NCBI GenBank assembly: GCA_029262675.1
Contig: JAJCYW010000001.1
Span: forward strand, 1 to 64,000
Origin: Chloroflexota bacterium
GTDB lineage: Bacteria; Chloroflexota; Dehalococcoidia; DSTF01; RBG-16-68-14
Reading direction: 5' to 3'
DNA: 64,000 bases
The translations under genes and the position numbers were made by a program. Positions 8,693 through 16,826 of this stretch are shown here, one piece after another. Position 1 is the stretch's first letter, and each line of letters begins with the position of its first letter. The notes below the pieces were generated by a model, which worked only from the letters and a program-made list of their open reading frames with translations, searched no databases and was not told the DNA's origin.

Positions 8693-9490
8693 TCAGCCGA
8701 TGCGCGTGCCCGGCCCCGATCCGGCGGAAGCTGCCTCGTCCGCCAGCAGCGTTCGCAGCGCGCCCGATTCGCGGCCGTCCGCGATGATCGTCGTCGCGCC
8801 CGAACTGTCGGCCAACAGCGCGGCCTCCAGCTTCGGGATCATGCCGCCGCTCGCGACCTGCTCCTCAATCAGAGCCCGCGCCTGCTCGGGCGTCAACGTC
8901 GCGGCGACTGCGCCGATCGCGTCCTTCACGCCCGGCACATCCGTTAAGAACACCAGGCGCTGTGCATTCAGAGCAGCGGCCAGTTCACCGGCGGCGGTGT
9001 CCGCGTTGACATTGAGTAACTGCGCTCTCGAACCGCCATCTCCCGCTTCGACTGCTATCGGCGCAACGACGGCGACCGCGCCGCCGTCAACGACAGACCG
9101 CACGGCCGCGGCGTCGACTGCCGTCACTTCGCCGACGAAACCGAGCTCGGCATCGTAGCGCTGCGCCTGCAGGACGGCGCCGTCGACGCCCGACAGGCCG
9201 ATCGCGCGCGCGCCGCGCGCCGAGAGTTCTGCAACCAGGCGCTTGTTGATCAGCCCCGCGAGCACGGCGACGACGACGTCCAGCGTCGCTTCGTCGGTCA
9301 CGCGCAGGCCGCGGACGAACTTCGACCGCACGCCGTGGAGCTTGAGCCACTCCGTGATGGTGGCGCCGCCGCCGTGGACCAGCACCAGGCGGCGGCCGCG
9401 CGAGTGCAGCGCGGCGATGTCGTCCAGGGACGTATCGTGGCTGCCCAGCGTGCTGCCACCGATCTTGATGACGTCGATGGGGCCGGCCAT
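8693..9490 (-). CDS. argB: Acetylglutamate kinase
   Basis: ArgB phosphorylates N-acetylglutamate in arginine synthesis. The 265-residue amino-acid-kinase fold shows IKIGGS at the N-terminus, the LVHGGGATI phosphate loop near residue 37, NKRLVAEL, GLSGVDG, NVNAD and the C-terminal GGMIPKLEAA. The segment NKRLV...AIGLSGVDG also resembles LysZ kinases of the LysW-dependent pathway, but the GGMIPK ending and the adjacent argJ point to acetylglutamate. It starts ten bases after the argJ stop and is the last gene of the argC-argJ-argB operon. The feedback-inhibition N-terminal helix of arginine-sensitive kinases appears to be absent. Confidence 0.9.
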   Translation of the reverse strand: MAGPIDVIKIGGSTLGSHDTSLDDIAALHSRGRRLVLVHGGGATITEWLKLHGVRSKFVRGLRVTDEATLDVVVAVLAGLINKRLVAELSARGARAIGLSGVDGAVLQAQRYDAELGFVGEVTAVDAAAVRSVVDGGAVAVVAPIAVEAGDGGSRAQLLNVNADTAAGELAAALNAQRLVFLTDVPGVKDAIGAVAATLTPEQARALIEEQVASGGMIPKLEAALLADSSGATTIIADGRESGALRTLLADEAASAGSGPGTRIG

Positions 9491-9500
9491 CAGCCAGCCA

Positions 9501-10733
9501 TCAGGTGGTGTATTCGCTGTTGATGCGGACGTACTCCGGCGTCAGGTCGCAGCCCCAGGCTGTGGCCGTCTCCTCGCCCATGCCGAGGTCGACACGGACC
9601 AGCACCTCGCTGTGGTCCAGGGCCTTCCTCAGCTCGCCATCGTCGTACGGCACGGGCTGGCCGTCCCGGTAGACCAGCGTATCCTGCAGCCAGAGCGAGA
9701 GCTGCTCTTCGGGCACATCGACGCCGCAGTAGCCGATAGCGTCCAGCACGCGGCCCCAGTTCGGGTCGTTGCCGTAGAGCGCCGCCTTCAGCAGCATCGA
9801 CCCGGCGACTTCCTTCGCCGCGCCGCGGGCCTCGGCCAGCGTGGCCGCGCCGTCCACGCGCACATCGATGAGCTTCGTCGCGCCCTCGCCGTCGCGGGCC
9901 AGCTTCCGCGTGAGCGTCGTCGCGACGTGCGTGAGCGCCGCGCCGAGCAGCGGGAGCGCCGGGTGGCCCTCGCCGATGCGCTCGCCGCCGGCCGCGCCGC
10001 TGGCTAAGGCCAACGCCATGTCGTTGGTGCTTGTCGCGTTGTCGATCGTCAGCATGTTGAACGTGCATTCAACCGTCTCGCGCAGCAGCCTGGCCAGCGC
10101 ATCGCTCTCGACGGGCGCGTCGGTCGTGAGGAACGCCAGCATCGTCGCCATGTTGACGTGGACCATGCCGGAGCCCTTGGCCGCGCCGCCGACGGTATAG
10201 GTGACACCGTCCCACTGGAAACGGGCGGCGGCTTGCTTCGCGACGGTATCAGTCGTCAGGATCGCGTGGGCAAACTGGTCGCCGCCGTCCTCTGTAGGAA
10301 TGATGTGCTCCAGGCCGGTCCGCATCCGGTCCATCGGCAGCAGCCAGCCGGTCACGCCCGTGCTGGCGACGACGATGTCTTCGACCGCGAAGCCAAGTTT
10401 CTTGGCGACCAACTCAGCCGTCTCCAGCGCGTCCTGTTCGCCCTGCTTGCCGGTGAGCGAGTTGGCGCTGCCGGTGTTCACGATAAGCGCCTGCGCCGCG
10501 CCGTCTTCCAAGTGCCGCTGCGTCAGCTTGAGCGGAGGCGCCTGAAAGCGATTCTTCGTGTAGGTGGCGGCGGCGGCGCAGCGGCTCTCCGCGACGAGCA
10601 GCGCCATGTCCAGGTGGCCGGGCGGCGAATCGTCCCGAATCCCGGCCGCAGACGCGCCGGCCAGAAAGCCGCGCGGGGTCGTAACGGAGCCGTCGGGCAG
10701 GTCGGTCAGGGGCGCTTCGGACTGAGACGTCAT
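9501..10733 (-). CDS. argJ: Bifunctional ornithine acetyltransferase/N-acetylglutamate synthase
   Basis: ArgJ moves the acetyl group from acetylornithine to glutamate, closing the acetyl cycle. The 410-residue precursor shows the autocleavage site in KGSGMVHVNMATMLAF, where the Thr of ATML becomes the N-terminal nucleophile of the beta chain. Other family motifs are NTGSANSLTG, ASTGVTGWLLP and NDPNWGRV. I start at 10733 (MTSQSEAP), five bases after the argC stop; longer upstream reading overlaps argC in another frame and is not real. The protein ends INSEYTT, the normal family terminus. Whether it also has acetyl-CoA-dependent activity cannot be judged from sequence. Confidence 0.93.
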   Translation of the reverse strand: MTSQSEAPLTDLPDGSVTTPRGFLAGASAAGIRDDSPPGHLDMALLVAESRCAAAATYTKNRFQAPPLKLTQRHLEDGAAQALIVNTGSANSLTGKQGEQDALETAELVAKKLGFAVEDIVVASTGVTGWLLPMDRMRTGLEHIIPTEDGGDQFAHAILTTDTVAKQAAARFQWDGVTYTVGGAAKGSGMVHVNMATMLAFLTTDAPVESDALARLLRETVECTFNMLTIDNATSTNDMALALASGAAGGERIGEGHPALPLLGAALTHVATTLTRKLARDGEGATKLIDVRVDGAATLAEARGAAKEVAGSMLLKAALYGNDPNWGRVLDAIGYCGVDVPEEQLSLWLQDTLVYRDGQPVPYDDGELRKALDHSEVLVRVDLGMGEETATAWGCDLTPEYVRINSEYTT

Positions 10734-10738
10734 CGGCG

Positions 10739-11758
10739 TTATGGGTAGACGGCGGGCCGCGTGAGGCCGGCGGTCTCCGGCAGCCCCAGCATCAGGTTCA
10801 GGCACTGCACGCCCTGGCCGGCGCCGCCTTTGCCAAGGTTGTCCAGGCAGCTCACGACGACCAGTCTGTTCGTCCGCTCGTCCAGCAGCGGATAGACCAG
10901 GCAGTAGTTGCTGCCGGCCGTCTGCTTCGTCATCGGCGGGTCGGCGGCGACACTCACGAATGGTGCGTCCGCGTAGAACTCCTCGTAGAGCGACCGCAAC
11001 GATTCGGAGTTTATCTTCGCGTCGTCCCGCAGCGATGCGTAGCACGTAGCGAGAATGCCGCGGCTCATCGGTATCAGGTGCGGAACGAACGTAATCTGCG
11101 GCGCCGGCGCCTCCCAGAGCGCTCCCAGCTCCTGCGTCATCTCCGGTAGCTGCCGATGCCCGCCCAGCGCGTACGCCGAGACGCCCTCGTTCGCCTCCGC
11201 AAAGTGGTAGCTGAGGCCCAGCGTCCGGCCTGCGCCCGAGATGCCGCTCTTGCTATCGACGACGATCTCCGGCCGGACGAGGCCGGCCTTGACCGCGGGC
11301 GCGAGCCCCAGGATCGCGGCGCAGGCGTGGCAGCCGGACGCAGCGACGAGCTTCGCTCCCGCGATCTCCTCGCCGTGCAGTTCCGGTATGCCGAAGACCG
11401 CGTCGGCAAGCAGTTGCGGCGCGGGGTGCTCGCCATACCACGGTTCGTACTCCTCCGCGCTGCGCAGCCGGAAGTCCGCACTCAGGTCCACGACCGGCAC
11501 GCCCTGCTCGATGTACGGCAGCAGCGTCTCCGCGCTAGCGGCGTGCGGCAGCGCCGAGACGATGGCGTCGACGTCGCCGAGCTCAGGCTCGACGGTGAGG
11601 CCGAGTGGCGCGAGGTGCGGGTAGACGTCGCCGAGTTGCCTCCCGGCTTCGCTGCGGCCCGTGACGGAGACCAGTTCGATGTCGGGGTGGCCGTGGAGCA
11701 GGCGCGCGGCCTCGGCTCCCATGTAGCCGGTAACGTTGATGATGCCTACGCGAACCAT
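10739..11758 (-). CDS. argC: N-acetyl-gamma-glutamyl-phosphate reductase
   Basis: ArgC reduces acetylglutamyl phosphate with NADPH. The 339-residue protein begins with a GxxGYMGAEAARLL dinucleotide fold and has the catalytic cysteine in ASGCHACAAILGL near residue 143. Most ArgC proteins read PGCYPT here; GC-x-A-x-A is closer to LysY-type reductases, yet the kinase and ArgJ partners argue for the acetyl pathway. HFAEANEGVSAYALGGHRQLPE and the C-terminal NLGKGGAGQ.VQ pattern are family typical. It is the first gene of the operon, behind a good sigma-70-type promoter at 11793-11821. Confidence 0.9.
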   Translation of the reverse strand: MVRVGIINVTGYMGAEAARLLHGHPDIELVSVTGRSEAGRQLGDVYPHLAPLGLTVEPELGDVDAIVSALPHAASAETLLPYIEQGVPVVDLSADFRLRSAEEYEPWYGEHPAPQLLADAVFGIPELHGEEIAGAKLVAASGCHACAAILGLAPAVKAGLVRPEIVVDSKSGISGAGRTLGLSYHFAEANEGVSAYALGGHRQLPEMTQELGALWEAPAPQITFVPHLIPMSRGILATCYASLRDDAKINSESLRSLYEEFYADAPFVSVAADPPMTKQTAGSNYCLVYPLLDERTNRLVVVSCLDNLGKGGAGQGVQCLNLMLGLPETAGLTRPAVYP

Positions 11759-11792
11759 GTCCGGGCCTCTCTGTCAGTAGTGGGTAACTTCG

Positions 11793-11821
11793 AGTATATC
11801 TGCGGCCGCTTCGGCATTCAA
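11793..11821 (-). promoter_or_regulatory. Promoter of argC-argJ-argB
   Basis: Read on the minus strand: TTGAAT (11816-11821), a 17-base spacer, then TATACT (11793-11798). This close match to the sigma-70 consensus puts the transcript start about 28 bases before argC. Confidence 0.75.
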
Positions 11822-11824
11822 CCG

Positions 11825-11858
11825 GCTCCCCGGTTTGGCTTTGCCAAACAGGGGGAGC
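11825..11858. terminator. Distal terminator hairpin after nth
   Basis: GCTCCCC pairs with GGGGAGC and GTTTGGC with GCCAAAC around a TTT loop, with a small internal loop between. It is the second of two hairpins between the end of the endonuclease III gene and the arg promoter. Confidence 0.65.
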
Positions 11859-11861
11859 TTG

Positions 11862-11896
11862 GAGTTGACGCGTCGGGTCCGCCGACGCGCCAACTC
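11862..11896. terminator. Proximal terminator hairpin after nth
   Basis: GAGTTG/CAACTC and CGCGTCGG/CCGACGCG pair with one A/C mismatch around a five-base loop. It begins 23 bases downstream of the nth stop and forms a tandem with the hairpin at 11825-11858. Confidence 0.65.
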
Positions 11897-11918
11897 AGGG
11901 TGCCGCGAAGCGACGAAC

Positions 11919-12623
11919 CTACGTCTGCGCACTCGGGCAGGCGCGGCGCAGGGGACAGATGTCGCACTTGGGGCGTTGCGCGGAGCAGGTGCGGCGGCCA
12001 TGCTTGATGAGCTGGATATGAAAGGGGTAGACCTGCTCCGGCTTCAGCTTCGGTTCCAGCAGCTCGCAGGCCTTCTCTGCGTTGGCGTTTTCGGGCACCA
12101 GCCCGAGGCGCTTGGCGACGCGGTGGACGTGGACATCGACGGGCAGCGCCGGCACGCCCAGGGCGAAGAGCAGCACGCAGGCCGCCGTCTTCGGCCCGAC
12201 GCCGGGCAGGCTGCACAGCCAGTCGCGCGCCTCATCCCGCGGCAGCTCAGCGAGGAACGCGAGGTCGAACGAGCCATCGCGGCGGTTCCACACCTCGCGC
12301 AGCATCGCCTGCAGTCGCGGCGCCTTCGTCGGCGCGAGGCCGCCGGGCTCGATCGCGCGTTCGATCAGCTTCGCGTCCGCGTCCAGCAGGGATTGCCAGT
12401 CCGGAAATGCGTCGAGCAGCCGGATGAACGCGCGGCCGGAGTTGTGGTCCGAGGTGTGCTGCGAGAGCAGCGTCAGCACCAACTCCGCCAGCGGGTCGCC
12501 GTGGGGCCGCCAGGGCAGCGTGCCGTAGGCGCTGTCCAGCAGTTTGATCACGCGCGCGGGCGTTGGCGGACGCGGCGGTCGCACTGCACGTTTCTTGGCA
12601 TCGGGTGAGGCGCGAACGGCCAT
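11919..12623 (-). CDS. nth: Endonuclease III-family DNA glycosylase
   Basis: A 234-residue HhH-GPD base-excision-repair enzyme that should remove oxidised pyrimidines. The helix-hairpin-helix reads LPGVGPKTAACVL with the catalytic Lys in GPKTA; the catalytic Asp is in PVDVHVHRVAKRLGL. The C-terminal [4Fe-4S] loop is intact with C-x6-C-x2-C-x5-C spacing (CSAQRPKCDICPLRRAC). A basic, Pro-rich N-terminal tail of about 20 residues precedes the fold. The start at 12623 (MAVRASPD) avoids a long extension that would run under the divergent DUF302 gene. Related 8-oxoguanine or UV endonuclease specificities cannot be excluded. Confidence 0.85.
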   Translation of the reverse strand: MAVRASPDAKKRAVRPPRPPTPARVIKLLDSAYGTLPWRPHGDPLAELVLTLLSQHTSDHNSGRAFIRLLDAFPDWQSLLDADAKLIERAIEPGGLAPTKAPRLQAMLREVWNRRDGSFDLAFLAELPRDEARDWLCSLPGVGPKTAACVLLFALGVPALPVDVHVHRVAKRLGLVPENANAEKACELLEPKLKPEQVYPFHIQLIKHGRRTCSAQRPKCDICPLRRACPSAQT

Positions 12624-12699
12624 GCGCGGCAGGATAGCACGAGCACTCCTGCGGTATTCTGGAAGGAAACTAGAAGCGGCGGCGAGCAAGGAGGACAGA

Positions 12700-13095
12700 A
12701 TGATCACGAACACAGCGTACGGATTCTCGCGACAACTCGAGATGGGCTACGAGGATGCGACGCAAAGAGTGAAGGACGCCCTGAAGGCGGAAGGTTTTGG
12801 CGTGCTCACCGAAATCGATGTCAAGGACACGCTCAAGAACAAGCTGGATGTCGACTTCCGCAGATACCAGATCATCGGCGCCTGCAACCCGCCACTCGCG
12901 CACAAGGCGCTGCAGGCGGAGTTGCAGGTCGGCCTGCTGCTACCGTGCAACGTGATCATATACGAGGAAGGCGACGGAGCGGTCGTGGCGGCGTTCGACC
13001 CTGAGGCCGCAATGGGTCTTGCCGACAACCCGGCTTTGGGAGAGGTCGCGAAGGAGGCCAGAGAGCGGCTGGGGCGCGCCCTCACGAGCATCTAG
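12700..13095 (+). CDS. DUF302-family protein
   Basis: A 131-residue single-domain protein matching DUF302, a small alpha/beta fold of unknown function. Typical features are the opening YGFSRQL, the segment VLTEIDVKDTLKNKL, the conserved GACNPPLAHKAL with its cysteine, and LPCNVIIYE with a second cysteine. It is cytosolic, with no signal peptide or membrane span. The start at 12700 has an AGGAGG site eight bases upstream. It is divergent from nth and precedes ada on the same strand. DUF302 proteins sometimes accompany redox or mercury-resistance genes; nothing here supports such a role. Confidence 0.85.
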   Translation: MITNTAYGFSRQLEMGYEDATQRVKDALKAEGFGVLTEIDVKDTLKNKLDVDFRRYQIIGACNPPLAHKALQAELQVGLLLPCNVIIYEEGDGAVVAAFDPEAAMGLADNPALGEVAKEARERLGRALTSI

Positions 13096-13170
13096 CGCGT
13101 CAGTCAGTTCGACCGCAAGAATCGGATAGACGGCCTCCAAGGCGCTGGCGTACGCTGACGCCGGAGGTAC

Positions 13171-14295
13171 ATGAAGATGACGACGATGACCGTGGAAACG
13201 ACCGATCCGGCCACACTAGACAAGGACGGCTGCTGGCAGGCCGTTCTGGATGGCAACCCAGGCTTCGACGGCGCGTTCGTCCTGGCGGTACGGACGACAG
13301 GTATCTACTGCCGTCCCACTTGTCCGGCGCGCACGCCAAAGCGCGAGAACGTCAGCTTCCTGCCATCGCCGGAAGCTGCGCGTGCGGCGGGCTTTCGCGC
13401 CTGCAAGCGCTGCCGGCCCGACGACGCGCATCGCGACAGCGAGACCGTCGCCGCGATGCGGGCGCTCTGCCGCCACATCGACGGCCACCTGGACGAGACG
13501 TTGTCTCTGGCAGCGCTCGGCGACGTGGCGAAGATGAGTCCGGGCCATCTGCAGCGGACGTTCAAACGCGTGTTGGGCGTATCGCCGCGGCAGTACGTAC
13601 AGACGCGCAGGTTGGAGGCGATGAAGAGCGACCTTAACGATGGCCAGCCCGTCGTGTCGGCGCTCTACGGCGCTGGCTACGGCTCGACAAGCCGTGTGTA
13701 TGAAGGCGCGGACTCGGAGCTGGGCATGACGCCGGCGGCATATGGCAAACACGGCCGTGGCATGCGGGTCGGCTATGTGATCGTCGATTGCTACCTGGGC
13801 CGCCTGCTCGTCGCGGCGACAGGCCGCGGCATCTGCGCGGTCAGCATCGGAGACGACGACGCGACGCTGGAAGCGGCGTTGCGAACCGACTTTCGCCTGG
13901 CGGAAATCAGCCGGCAGGAGAGCGGCCTGGAAGGCTGGGTGCGCGGCGTCCTCGACCTGCTGGACGGCCAGCGACCCCACGGCGATCTGCCACTCGACCT
14001 CCAGGCGACGGCGTTCCAGCGCCGCGTCTGGCAGGAGCTGCAGGCAATCCCGTTCGGCGAAACGCGCACGTACGGCCAGATCGCGGCGGCGCTCGACGCG
14101 CCCAATGCCGCGCGCGCCGTTGGCCGCGCCTGCGCGACGAACCCGGTCTCGCTTGTCGTGCCGTGCCACCGTGCGGTCGGCGCGAACGGCAGCCTGACGG
14201 GCTATCGCTGGGGCATCGAACGCAAGCGGGCCCTGCTAGAACGAGAGCGGGAGCGTGATCGGACAAGGAATGCGCCCGCGAGGAAGAATCGATGA
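13171..14295 (+). CDS. ada: Ada-type methylated-DNA repair protein and regulator
   Basis: This 374-residue protein has the full Ada architecture: an N-terminal zinc domain (about 17-90) with YCRPTCPART and ACKRCRPD supplying four cysteines, one of which accepts methyl groups from phosphotriesters; an AraC-type helix-turn-helix (about 95-190); and a C-terminal O6-methylguanine methyltransferase (about 195-360) with acceptor cysteine in VVPCHRAVG and the preceding ALDAPNAARAVG wing. Methylation of the N-terminal cysteine normally turns Ada into an activator of its own gene. The start has GGAGG five bases upstream. The release-factor-like gene follows closely. Confidence 0.95.
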   Translation: MKMTTMTVETTDPATLDKDGCWQAVLDGNPGFDGAFVLAVRTTGIYCRPTCPARTPKRENVSFLPSPEAARAAGFRACKRCRPDDAHRDSETVAAMRALCRHIDGHLDETLSLAALGDVAKMSPGHLQRTFKRVLGVSPRQYVQTRRLEAMKSDLNDGQPVVSALYGAGYGSTSRVYEGADSELGMTPAAYGKHGRGMRVGYVIVDCYLGRLLVAATGRGICAVSIGDDDATLEAALRTDFRLAEISRQESGLEGWVRGVLDLLDGQRPHGDLPLDLQATAFQRRVWQELQAIPFGETRTYGQIAAALDAPNAARAVGRACATNPVSLVVPCHRAVGANGSLTGYRWGIERKRALLERERERDRTRNAPARKNR

Positions 14296-14332
14296 CCACG
14301 TGCGGCCCGGCCCGCCGAATCGCGACCGGCGA

Positions 14333-14836
14333 ATGGGCGTGACGAGCGCCCGCACGCGCAACACCTGGCTGCGGCTGGACGACGACGCGCTGCTGGCGCG
14401 GTGCCGCGAGGAGCGCTATCGGTCCGGAGGGCCCGGCGGTCAGCGGCGCAACAAGGTGGAAACCGCCGTGCGGCTCCACCACGAACCGTCTGGCCTCAGC
14501 GCGCACAGCGCGGACACCCGCTACCGACAGCGCAACCGGCAGCGCGCACTGCGCCGCCTGCGGGAGCGGATCGCTATCGACGTGCGCGCGCCATTCGACA
14601 TCGATGCGCCTGACCTGCCGGAGGAGTTCGTCGCGCAACGGGGGCCCAAAGGTGCGTTGGCGGTGAACGAGCGCAACCCCGCCTACCCGCTCGTAGTGGC
14701 GACGGCGCTCGATGCGCTCGCCGCCGCGGGCGGGAGCTACGCGAAAGCGGCGGCCGCGCTGGGGATCAGCACCAGCCAACTGCTGAAGTTCGTCAAGGCT
14801 GACGACGCCGTCCGGCGTGCGCTGGCTAACAAGTGA
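14333..14836 (+). CDS. Release-factor-like GGQ protein
   Basis: A roughly 167-residue protein with the peptidyl-tRNA hydrolysis motif GGQ in YRSGGPGGQRRNKVETAV, as in class I release factors and rescue factors such as ArfB, but without a stop-codon-recognition domain. After the GGQ domain comes a linker and a helix-turn-helix-like end (KAAAALGISTSQLLKFV) instead of the plain basic tail of ArfB. This suggests ribosome rescue with a different anchoring mode (inference). The start is uncertain: ATG at 14333 lies after the ada stop, while GTG 14255 or ATG 14270 would overlap ada. No clear ribosome site supports any of them; translational coupling to ada is possible. Confidence 0.75.
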   Translation: MGVTSARTRNTWLRLDDDALLARCREERYRSGGPGGQRRNKVETAVRLHHEPSGLSAHSADTRYRQRNRQRALRRLRERIAIDVRAPFDIDAPDLPEEFVAQRGPKGALAVNERNPAYPLVVATALDALAAAGGSYAKAAAALGISTSQLLKFVKADDAVRRALANK

Positions 14837-14851
14837 CGGAGGGCCGCTATC

Positions 14852-15187
14852 TCAGGAAGTTTCGTCGTCGTCCGGGCGCGTGCGCATGATGTGGGCGACA
14901 GAGCGCAGCACGGTGAGCGCCAGTATTCCGCTGCCGAAGAAGAAGATGACGAGCGCCAGCAGGAACAACCGGACCGGCAGCACGATCATCGCCACGAAAA
15001 AGAGGAACGGCCCCAACGGCAGACTGGTTGCATTGCTCACCCGCCGGGAGAACGTTGAGCCGATCTGGTACAGTTCGTTGCCGACCATGTGCGCGAAGTC
15101 GCGCAGGTTTGCGGACAGCAGCAACTCCCGCAGCCCGAACTCCTGCCCTGGTTCTTCCGCCGGTCTTTCCGCTGTCTCCTCTGTCAT
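14852..15187 (-). CDS. Small membrane protein with two helices
   Basis: A 111-residue protein of unknown family. The first 55 residues are soluble and acidic at the start (MTEETAERPAEEPG), then two adjoining hydrophobic spans cover about 57-95 (LGPFLFFVAMIV and LFLLALVIFFFGSGIL), and a charged C-terminus ends RTRPDDDETS. It converges on the release-factor-like gene, with 15 bases between the stops. It lies downstream of the two-component genes on the same strand, separated by a hairpin-bearing 183-base gap. I do not recognise it. Confidence 0.6.
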   Translation of the reverse strand: MTEETAERPAEEPGQEFGLRELLLSANLRDFAHMVGNELYQIGSTFSRRVSNATSLPLGPFLFFVAMIVLPVRLFLLALVIFFFGSGILALTVLRSVAHIMRTRPDDDETS

Positions 15188-15238
15188 GTAGCCAGAGATT
15201 AGCGTAGACGCTCCGGCGATTCAAGTGCCCTTCGGCCC

Positions 15239-15258
15239 CCGCAAGCAGCGGCTTGCGG
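15239..15258 (-). terminator. Weak hairpin after the histidine kinase gene
   Basis: CCGCAAGC (15239-15246) pairs with GCTTGCGG (15251-15258) around AGCG. The arm GCGGCTTGC is repeated directly at 15248-15256 and 15258-15266. The rest of the gap 15188-15370 shows nothing else. Confidence 0.4.
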
Positions 15259-15370
15259 CGGCTTGCAGCCCGCGACGCCTTGCGGCCCCTCGCTATCGCT
15301 CGCGACTGCGGGCCACACTCCGAATCGCGCTGCAGCAGGGGCGGCATCCGCGAGCCGGCTGCGGCAAGTG

Positions 15371-16825
15371 CTACACGGCGCGCTGCGGGAGCCGGACAGT
15401 GAAGACGATGTCGCCAGCCCGCAGTTCGGCAGTCAGGCTGCCGCCGTGCAGCTCGATGAGATCGCGCGCGATCGGCAGGCCGAGCCCTGATCCTTCGGAC
15501 GAGCGGCGCGTCTGGTCGCTGCGGTAGAACCGCTCGAACAGGCGCGGTAGTTCATCCGCCGAAAGGCCCGGGGCCGGGTTCGTAACCTCGATACAGCCAT
15601 CCGTGCCGTCGGCAAAGGTACGTATGTGAACAGTAGCGCCGTCGGGGGCGTACTTGCGCGCGTTGTCCACCAGGTTCTCCAGCGCGCGTTCCAGCTTCGG
15701 CCCGTCCGCGCTCACGGTCAGGCCGGCCGTCAGGTCGGTCTCTACCGACACCTCCGCACCGGCGGCGCGCGCGCGCCCTGCGAGCGCGCGCCGCACTACG
15801 CTCTCCAGCAGCCGCTGCAGATCGATCTCGGCGCGCTGGAGCAGCGCCTGGCCGGACTGCAGCTCAGAGAGATAGAGCAAATCGTTCAGCCTGGACGTGA
15901 GCCGCATCGCTTCCTCGTGAATCACGCCGCCCAGGCGCCGCGACTCGGCGCCGGTGTCGTCGCCGTCCCGGAGCGCCTGCGAGAATCCTAGGATCGACGT
16001 CAGCGGCGTCTTCAGGTCGTGCGAGACGTTGGTCACCAAGGCGCGCATCTGCTCGTGGGCCTCCCCCACGCGGACGGCCATCGCCGAAAATGCCGACGCC
16101 AAGCGGCCTACTTCGTCTCGCCTATCGACCGACACCTCGACATCGAACGTGCCTTCCGCCATGCGTTGCGACGCCACCGTTAGCTGCTGGAGCGGCCGCG
16201 TGATGTAGCGCGCGACGACGATGGCCAGCACCACCGCGCCGGTAAGCGCGATGAGTGCGGCCAGCGCCAGCGGCGCGACGAGGCCGCGCCATGCGTCGCT
16301 CAAGGTGCTCTCCGGGACGGCCAGCAGCAGCCGGTAACGCTCGGCCTGGCCCGGAGGGAAGCGTTCAAACCGCGACGCAGCAGGCGCAACGAGGACGAGA
16401 CCGTCCGCCGCGCTGCCATCGGGGGGCTTCCACGATACGTACGGTGTGAAATGGCCCGGCTGACGTATCGTGACCTCATCCGGCAACGACAGCGTCTCGT
16501 CGACGAGGCCTTCCGCGCTGTCGGCGACGATGATGGCGTTCCGCCTGTCCATGATCAGCACGCGAACGTCGAACTCCTCCGAGACGACACCGACGAACTC
16601 GGCCAGCAGCTCCTTGGAGGCGCGGCGTTCCTCGAGCACGGAGAACCCAACGAAGATCGTCGGCGATGTGGCGATGACGTGGTCCAGTTCCTGCTGTTCC
16701 TGGTCGCCACGGCGGACGAAGACGAAGACGCTGCTCGCCAGCGCCAGCGCCGCCAGCACCAGCGCGACAGACGTGTAGATCAGCTTGCTCTGCAGGCTGA
16801 AGAAGACGCTCCCCTGCGGCGACAT
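15371..16825 (-). CDS. Membrane sensor histidine kinase
   Basis: A 484-residue class I sensor kinase. Order: N-terminal helix (about 15-37), an extracytoplasmic sensor of about 140 residues without a recognised fold, a second helix (about 180-205), HAMP (ITRPLQQLTVASQRM), HisKA with phospho-acceptor His in NVSHDLKTPLTSILGF, then HATPase with the N box LENLVDNARKYA, and the G2 region in GSGLGLPIARDL. All catalytic boxes look intact. It starts one base after the response regulator stop, so the two are co-transcribed and should form a phosphorelay. The signal is unknown; the neighbouring secreted protein at 17594-18292 is a candidate target or accessory protein. Confidence 0.92.
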   Translation of the reverse strand: MSPQGSVFFSLQSKLIYTSVALVLAALALASSVFVFVRRGDQEQQELDHVIATSPTIFVGFSVLEERRASKELLAEFVGVVSEEFDVRVLIMDRRNAIIVADSAEGLVDETLSLPDEVTIRQPGHFTPYVSWKPPDGSAADGLVLVAPAASRFERFPPGQAERYRLLLAVPESTLSDAWRGLVAPLALAALIALTGAVVLAIVVARYITRPLQQLTVASQRMAEGTFDVEVSVDRRDEVGRLASAFSAMAVRVGEAHEQMRALVTNVSHDLKTPLTSILGFSQALRDGDDTGAESRRLGGVIHEEAMRLTSRLNDLLYLSELQSGQALLQRAEIDLQRLLESVVRRALAGRARAAGAEVSVETDLTAGLTVSADGPKLERALENLVDNARKYAPDGATVHIRTFADGTDGCIEVTNPAPGLSADELPRLFERFYRSDQTRRSSEGSGLGLPIARDLIELHGGSLTAELRAGDIVFTVRLPQRAV

Positions 16826-16826
16826 G

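Noticed and set aside
15239..15266. Repeats of GCGGCTTGC as a CRISPR or mobile-element end
   Set aside because: Only two short copies in 30 bases, with no spacer pattern or transposase gene.
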